Shown here one piece after another: positions 60,072 through 64,000 of a stretch of DNA of 64,000 nucleotides. The notes beneath the pieces are model-generated. The model made no database searches. It saw only the letters and a list, made by a program, of their open reading frames with translations, and had not been told where the DNA came from. Each line of letters opens with the position of its first letter. Position 1 is the stretch's first letter. The position numbers were made by a program, and so were the translations under genes. Source of the DNA: Streptomyces plumbidurans (GTDB lineage Bacteria; Actinomycetota; Actinomycetes; Streptomycetales; Streptomycetaceae); NCBI RefSeq assembly GCF_019857225.1, contig NZ_JAFJSY010000035.1, forward strand, positions 1 to 64,000, in the 5' to 3' direction.

Positions 60072-60857
60072 GTGCGAAAGATTCATGTCATCGGTATCGG
60101 CGCGGGCGACCCCGAGCAGCTGACGCTGCAGGCGGTCAGGGCGCTGCGGAGCACGGACGTGTTCTTCCTGCTCGACAAGGGCGAGGCGAAGGACGACCTG
60201 ACGCGGCTGCGCCGGGACATGCTGGACGCGCACATACCGGACCCGGGGTCGTACAGGGTGGTCGAGGCGCGCGATCCGGAGCGGGACCGCACGGCCGGGG
60301 GCGCGGCCTACTCCCCCGCCGTCGGTGACTGGCGCAGCGCCCGCGCGGACATCTACGAGCGGCTGATCGCCGAGGAGCTGGGCGAGGACGAGAGCGGCGC
60401 GTTCCTGGTGTGGGGGGATCCGGCGTTGTACGACAGCACGCTCGGGATTCTCGAGGAGGTGCGCGAGCGCGGCGGTGTCGGTTTCGAGTACGACGTCGTG
60501 CCGGGCATCAGCAGTGTCTCGGCGCTGGTCGCGCGGCACCGCACGGGGCTCAACCGGGTGGCCCGGCCCGTGCAGATCACCACCGGGCGGCGGCTGTCCG
60601 AGGGCTTCCCGCAGAACGTGGACGACGTCGTGGTGATGCTGGACGCGCACCAGACGTTCCGGCAGTACGCCGAGGAGGACATCGACATCTACTGGGGTGC
60701 CTACATCGGCACTCCGGACGAGATACTCGTCTCCGGGCCGATCGGCGAGGCCGGGCCGCGGATCGAGCGGCTGCGGGCCGAGGCGCGCGAGCGCAAGGGG
60801 TGGATCATGGACACCTATTTGCTGCGGCGCCGCCCCGAGCGCCGTCCCGAGGCATAG
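60072..60857 (+). CDS. cobF: Precorrin-6A synthase (deacetylating)
   Basis: 261-residue SAM-dependent tetrapyrrole methyltransferase of the aerobic cobalamin pathway: C-1 methylation of precorrin-5 with loss of acetate. VIGIGAGDPEQLTLQAVRAL (residues ~6-25) is the family N-terminus, FLVWGDPALYDSTL the SAM-binding GDP motif, and VVPGISSVSALVARH the conserved late motif. The GTG at 60072 has gactcgggg upstream. Its TAG stop begins a four-copy 20-bp tandem repeat. The convergent cobK gene encodes the next reductase step. Confidence 0.9.
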   Translation: MRKIHVIGIGAGDPEQLTLQAVRALRSTDVFFLLDKGEAKDDLTRLRRDMLDAHIPDPGSYRVVEARDPERDRTAGGAAYSPAVGDWRSARADIYERLIAEELGEDESGAFLVWGDPALYDSTLGILEEVRERGGVGFEYDVVPGISSVSALVARHRTGLNRVARPVQITTGRRLSEGFPQNVDDVVVMLDAHQTFRQYAEEDIDIYWGAYIGTPDEILVSGPIGEAGPRIERLRAEARERKGWIMDTYLLRRRPERRPEA

Positions 60858-60934
60858 CCGTCGCCGGGCACGCGTAGTCGTCGCCGGGCAGGCGTAGTCG
60901 TCGCCGGGCAGGCGTAGTCGTCGCCGGGCGCGGC
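60855..60934. repeat. 20-bp tandem repeat beginning at the cobF stop codon
   Basis: Four units start at 60855, 60875, 60895 and 60915. Units 2 and 3 are tagtcgtcgccgggcaggcg exactly; unit 1 has two changes and unit 4 diverges at its end. Every unit begins with TAG, and in unit 1 that TAG is the cobF stop codon. Confidence 0.92.
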
Positions 60935-60947
60935 AACCACGCGCGGC

Positions 60948-61694
60948 TCAGGGCGAGTTGAGCCCCAGCCGCGCCAGCACCCCCGCCACGTCCGGCACCG
61001 CGCTCACCCCGTCCGGCAGGGGCGGGCGGCCTACCACCACGACGGGCAGGGCGAGTTGGCGTGCGGCCGTGAGTTTGGCGGCTGTCGCCGCTCCCCCGCT
61101 GTCCTTCGTCACGAGCACGTCGATCAGGTGCTCGCGCAGCAGCGCCGTCTCGTCGGCCACCGTGAACGGGCCGCGGGCGAGCAGCAGTTCGGTGTGCGGT
61201 GGCATCGGTGGCTCGGGGGGCTCCACCGACCGTACGACGAAAAGCAGGTCCGCCAGATGCGCGAAGGCCGCGAGCCCGAGGCGGCCGGTGGTCAGGAGGA
61301 CCCGGGAGCCGAGGCGCGGCAGCAGGTCCGCGGCGGCGGAGAGCGACGGGACCGTGTGCCAGCGGTCGCCGGGGCCCGGCCGCCAGCCCGGGCGGCGCAG
61401 CACGACCGCGGGCACGCCGCTCGCCGCCGCGGCCCGCGCCGCGTTCGCGGTGATCTGCTCGGCGAAGGGATGCGTGGCGTCGACGAGGACGTCCACGCGC
61501 TGTTCGCGCAGCCAGTCCGTCAGCCCCCGGACTCCGCCGAAGCCTCCGACGCGTACGTCCCCCGCCAGTGCGCCCGGCCGGTTCACGCGTCCCGCGAGGG
61601 AGGTCGTGACGTGCACGCCGGGGCGTGCCGCGAGCGCGGCGGCCAGTTCACGGGCCTCGGCGGTGCCGCCGAGGATCAGGACGTGGGGGGACAT
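60948..61694 (-). CDS. cobK: Precorrin-6A reductase
   Basis: 248-residue CobK/CbiJ reductase, reducing precorrin-6A (or the cobalt form) with NAD(P)H. VLILGGTAEARELAAALAARPGV is the N-terminal Rossmann start (residues ~5-27), VLVDATHPFAEQITANAARA the family signature near 75-95, and VTKDSGGAATAAKLTAARQL the C-terminal signature. The ATG at 61694 is chosen, although SD pairing is poor. Convergent with cobF across 90 bp of tandem repeat; both act in the corrin ring phase of vitamin B12 synthesis. The other cob genes are not in the window. Confidence 0.9.
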   Translation of the reverse strand: MSPHVLILGGTAEARELAAALAARPGVHVTTSLAGRVNRPGALAGDVRVGGFGGVRGLTDWLREQRVDVLVDATHPFAEQITANAARAAAASGVPAVVLRRPGWRPGPGDRWHTVPSLSAAADLLPRLGSRVLLTTGRLGLAAFAHLADLLFVVRSVEPPEPPMPPHTELLLARGPFTVADETALLREHLIDVLVTKDSGGAATAAKLTAARQLALPVVVVGRPPLPDGVSAVPDVAGVLARLGLNSP

Positions 61695-61908
61695 GGGGCG
61701 AGCGTACGAGGTCGCACTCCGCGGGGAGAGCGCAGGGCCCGCCTCGCCTCGCCCCGCCTCCACCCCCCGTCACGGGCACCGTTCGTGGGCCGCGGTGCCG
61801 CCGAACACTATGAACACAACGGTCAGAGCATGGTTCGCGGCCGCCCCCGCTCCCTAGCATCGCCGCCGACGGCGCGACGGCGCGCCGACGAGGACGAGGA
61901 GCAGCGTC

Positions 61909-63363
61909 TTGGACAGATCGAGAACGCGCGCACTGATCCGCGCGGCGAACCGCCGGCGGCGTACGGGAGTACTGGCCGTCCTGGCGGCCACGGTCTCCAC
62001 CGCACTGGTCGGCGCGGTGCCCGCCCGGGCGACCGCGCCGCCGCCGGCGGCCGCCACCTGCCCGGCCGAACTGGCGGGCAAGGCCACGTGTTACACGGGC
62101 CAGGACGCCAACGGCGCGTACTACGCGATCGCCGTCCCCAAGGACTGGAACGGCTCCCTCGTCGTGCACGCGCACGGCGGCCCCGACCTCGGCGCCGGCT
62201 CCGACCCGCAGCGCAGCGTCGACGACCTGGCCCGCTGGTCGGTGATGGTGGACGAGGGGTATGCCTGGGCGGGTTCGTCGTACCGCAGGGGCGGATACGG
62301 CACGCGGATGGCCGCCGAGGACACCGAGAACGTGCGCCGGCTGTTCGTCGAGCGGTTCGGCAAGCCGAAGCGGACGTATGTGCACGGCCAGTCGTGGGGC
62401 GGGGACGTCGCCGCGAAGGTCGTCGAGACGTACGGACGCAAGAACGGTCCCTACGACGGGGCGCTGATCACCAGCGGTGTCCTGGGCGGCGGTTCGCGGG
62501 GCTACGACTACCGGGTGGACCTGCGCGTGGTCTACCAGTACTACTGCCACAACCATCCCCGCCCGACCGAGGTGCAGTACCCCCTCTGGGAGGGGCTGCG
62601 GGCCGGGTCGACGATGACGACGGCGGGGCTGCGGGCCCGTCTGCAGGAGTGCACGGGCTATGCCTCGGCCCCCGAGGAGCGCACGGCGCTGCAGCAGCGC
62701 AACCTCGACGACATCCTGGCCGTCACGCGTATCCCCGAGCGCACGCTGGAGTCGCACTTGCGGTTCGCGACCTTCACGTTCCGGGACATCGTGCACGACC
62801 GGCTCGGCGGCCGTAACCCGTTCTCCAACGAGGGCGTGTGGTACTCCGGTTCGCACGACGACAAGGCGCTGAACGCCGGTGTCGAGCGGTTCTCCGCCGA
62901 CCCGAGTGCCGTGCGCGATCTGTCCTACGACAGCGATCTCACCGGCAAGGTGTCCATCCCGGTGCTGACGATGCACGCGATCGACGATCCGACGGCGTTC
63001 GTGGAGCACGAGGCGGCCTACCGGGCGACCGTCGAGGGTGCGCACCGGGAGCGTTATCTGGTGCAGTCGTTCACCGACGAGCACGAGCACAGCCAGCTGA
63101 GCAACTCCGAGTACGCCAACTCGATCACCGCGCTGGACAGTTGGGTGCGCACCGGGCACAAGCCGACGCCCCAGTCGCTCGCGGACTCGTGCGGCGCGTT
63201 CGACCGGACGTACGGCACGGGCTGCTTCTACGAGCCCGGCTTCCACCCCTCGCCCTACGCCACGCGCGTCCGGCCGCGGCCGGGCGGGCTGCGGTGGCCC
63301 GCCATGTCGGCGGCGCAGGAGAAGAAGTGGAGCAGGATCGACGGGGTCGGGATCGCCCCGTAG
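61909..63363 (+). CDS. Secreted alpha/beta-hydrolase
   Basis: 484-residue exported hydrolase. The long N-region (RSRTRALIRAANRRRRTG) and hydrophobic core (VLAVLAATVSTALVGAVPARA) form a signal peptide. The nucleophile elbow GQSWGG (near residue 160), acid in HAIDDPTAF (~360) and His in DEHEHSQL (~388) give a plausible catalytic triad. Several Cys (ATCPAEL, ATCYTG, YYCHNH, CGAFDRTYGTGC) suggest disulfides. The substrate is unknown (esterase or peptidase-like). The start is TTG 61909 with a gaggag RBS. A 13-bp-stem terminator follows. Confidence 0.8.
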   Translation: MDRSRTRALIRAANRRRRTGVLAVLAATVSTALVGAVPARATAPPPAAATCPAELAGKATCYTGQDANGAYYAIAVPKDWNGSLVVHAHGGPDLGAGSDPQRSVDDLARWSVMVDEGYAWAGSSYRRGGYGTRMAAEDTENVRRLFVERFGKPKRTYVHGQSWGGDVAAKVVETYGRKNGPYDGALITSGVLGGGSRGYDYRVDLRVVYQYYCHNHPRPTEVQYPLWEGLRAGSTMTTAGLRARLQECTGYASAPEERTALQQRNLDDILAVTRIPERTLESHLRFATFTFRDIVHDRLGGRNPFSNEGVWYSGSHDDKALNAGVERFSADPSAVRDLSYDSDLTGKVSIPVLTMHAIDDPTAFVEHEAAYRATVEGAHRERYLVQSFTDEHEHSQLSNSEYANSITALDSWVRTGHKPTPQSLADSCGAFDRTYGTGCFYEPGFHPSPYATRVRPRPGGLRWPAMSAAQEKKWSRIDGVGIAP

Positions 63364-63399
63364 CGATGCGGTCCAGCGATGCGGTCGAGCCGACACGCG

Positions 63400-63430
63400 A
63401 AGGGCGGCCTCCTGCCGGGAGGCCGCCCTT
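63400..63430. terminator. Bidirectional terminator between the hydrolase gene and rpmJ
   Basis: Perfect 13-bp stem, aagggcggcctcc (63400-63412) with ggaggccgccctt (63418-63430), and a 5-nt loop, placed between convergent genes. The A-start and T-end allow use on both strands. Confidence 0.85.
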
Positions 63431-63456
63431 GCGTGGCTCGTCGGCTGCGCGGCTCG

Positions 63457-63579
63457 TCAGCCCTGGCGGGCCTTGAAGCGCGGGTCCTTCTTGTTGATGA
63501 CGAAGACCCTGCCGCGGCGGCGGACCACCTGGGCCCCGGGCTTGGCCTTCAGCGAGTGCAGTGAATTGCGCACCTTCAT
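63457..63579 (-). CDS. rpmJ: 50S ribosomal protein bL36, zinc-free paralogue
   Basis: 40-residue protein, [15 protein letters not shown] at the N-terminus and [14 protein letters not shown] at the C-terminus. The zinc-binding Cys/His set of the standard bL36 is missing: there are no Cys residues, and [10 protein letters not shown] occupies that region. This is the C-minus form made under zinc limitation. The start at 63579 follows aggagag. Third gene of the rpmG-rpmE-rpmJ run on the minus strand, 25 bp after rpmE. In Streptomyces such genes are Zur-repressed; the expected promoter lies beyond the window. Confidence 0.93.
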   Translation of the reverse strand: MKVRNSLHSLKAKPGAQVVRRRGRVFVINKKDPRFKARQG

Positions 63580-63604
63580 GGTTCGGCTCTCCTGGTCGCG
63601 TCTC

Positions 63605-63862
63605 TCAGTCGCGGGTCGCGGTGCGGCCGTAGCGGCGCTCGAAGAGCTCCACGCGGCCGGCGGTGTCCAGGACCCGTGACTTGCCGGTGTAGAAGGGGTG
63701 GCTCGCCGACGAGATCTCCACGTCGATGAGCGGGTAGGTGTGGCCGTCCTCCCACTCGATCGTCTTCGACGAGTCGGCGGTGGAACGGGTGAGGAACGCG
63801 GCGTTCGCGGCGCGGTCGCGGAAGACCACGAGGCGGGAGTCGGGGTGGATGCGGGGCTTCAT
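63605..63862 (-). CDS. rpmE2: 50S ribosomal protein bL31, type B (zinc-free)
   Basis: 85-residue type B bL31. [16 protein letters not shown] and [28 protein letters not shown] match the RpmE2 form, and the CxxC zinc motif of type A is absent. It replaces the zinc-containing paralogue on the ribosome when zinc is scarce, releasing zinc from the old copy. The ATG at 63862 has ggaggtaacccc upstream. It is 46 bp after the rpmG stop. Confidence 0.94.
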   Translation of the reverse strand: MKPRIHPDSRLVVFRDRAANAAFLTRSTADSSKTIEWEDGHTYPLIDVEISSASHPFYTGKSRVLDTAGRVELFERRYGRTATRD

Positions 63863-63908
63863 GGGGTTACCTCCTCGGTGCCCTGTGCGGCGGGCGGCAC
63901 GTATTCGT

Positions 63909-64000
63909 TCAGCGCTCCTCGCGGAACGCGACGTGCTCGCCGGCCACCGGGTCGTACTTGCGCAGGACCAGTCGGTCGGGGTTGTTCCGGCGGTTCTTGC
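63909..64000 (-). CDS. rpmG: 50S ribosomal protein bL33, zinc-free paralogue (partial, cut by window edge)
   Basis: The last 30 residues are visible, including [18 protein letters not shown] and ending FREER before TGA at 63909-63911. They match the C-terminus of bL33, and no Cys pair is seen in the visible part where the standard protein has one. The first ~24 codons and the promoter lie to the right of the window. First known member of the bL33-bL31-bL36 operon. Confidence 0.9.
   Translation of the reverse strand, partial: KNRRNNPDRLVLRKYDPVAGEHVAFREER

Overview
The window is GC-rich actinobacterial DNA, almost certainly a Streptomyces chromosome. The evidence is the strong third-position GC bias, GTG and TTG starts, LAL- and PucR-type regulators, a DUF5753 regulator, a class E sortase-type LAxTG surface protein, and an operon of zinc-free ribosomal protein paralogues (bL36, bL31, bL33) at the right edge. 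I see no phage integrase, transposase, CRISPR array or secondary-metabolite core gene.

Layout. 1-9 kb: a truncated CHAT protease, a LAL regulator divergent from an astacin-like metalloprotease, a Tat-exported FAD oxidoreductase, a glutathionyl-hydroquinone-reductase-like protein preceded by an unlisted 36-residue leader peptide, and a sortase substrate. 9-16.5 kb: FAH hydrolase/SDR pair, then a GABA module (gabT-like and gabD-like genes with a divergent PucR regulator). 16.5-24.6 kb: methyltransferase, DUF5753 regulator, tRNA-Pro(GGG), TetR/MFS efflux pair with two tandem operators, and an ABC transporter with a two-component system. 24.7-33.2 kb: an aromatic-catabolism block. It holds an MFS aromatic-acid transporter, a VOC-type extradiol dioxygenase, GalD/GalC/GalB-like lower-pathway enzymes and a GntR regulator, next to hydroxyquinol 1,2-dioxygenase and maleylacetate reductase. 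33.4-55.6 kb: sugar/cyclitol catabolism, with four Gfo/Idh/MocA dehydrogenases, two LacI regulators, a PhyH dioxygenase-SDR-dehydrogenase operon, a sugar ABC transporter and divergent iolB-iolD-iolA genes with a GntR regulator. 55.6-64 kb: SigJ-like sigma factor, YceI protein, ABC exporter, a second tRNA-Pro(GGG), DUF309 protein, cobF, cobK, a secreted hydrolase and the zinc-free ribosomal operon.

The most unusual signal is structural. At five separate places the 3' end of a gene, including its stop codon, is the first unit of a tandem repeat array running into the intergenic space: the gabT-like gene, the maleylacetate reductase gene, a convergent dehydrogenase/hydrolase gene pair, a LacI gene and cobF. 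Two arrays have a higher-order organisation: three ~27-bp monomers forming 79-80 bp units, and eight 17-19 bp monomers forming exact 148-bp units. These arrays explain the very long stop-free proline- or glycine-rich frames in the window, which I do not regard as genes.

Regulatory logic visible in the DNA includes a cysteine-attenuator-type leader peptide before the GST-fold gene, a TTGTCAACAA core shared by the gntR-gal promoter and the aromatic MFS promoter, palindromic LacI sites between divergent sugar genes, and an 11-bp perfect inverted repeat carrying TTGACA on both arms between the divergent ABC-transporter and iol operons. The two directly repeated tRNA-Pro(GGG) genes bracket the ~41 kb catabolic segment.
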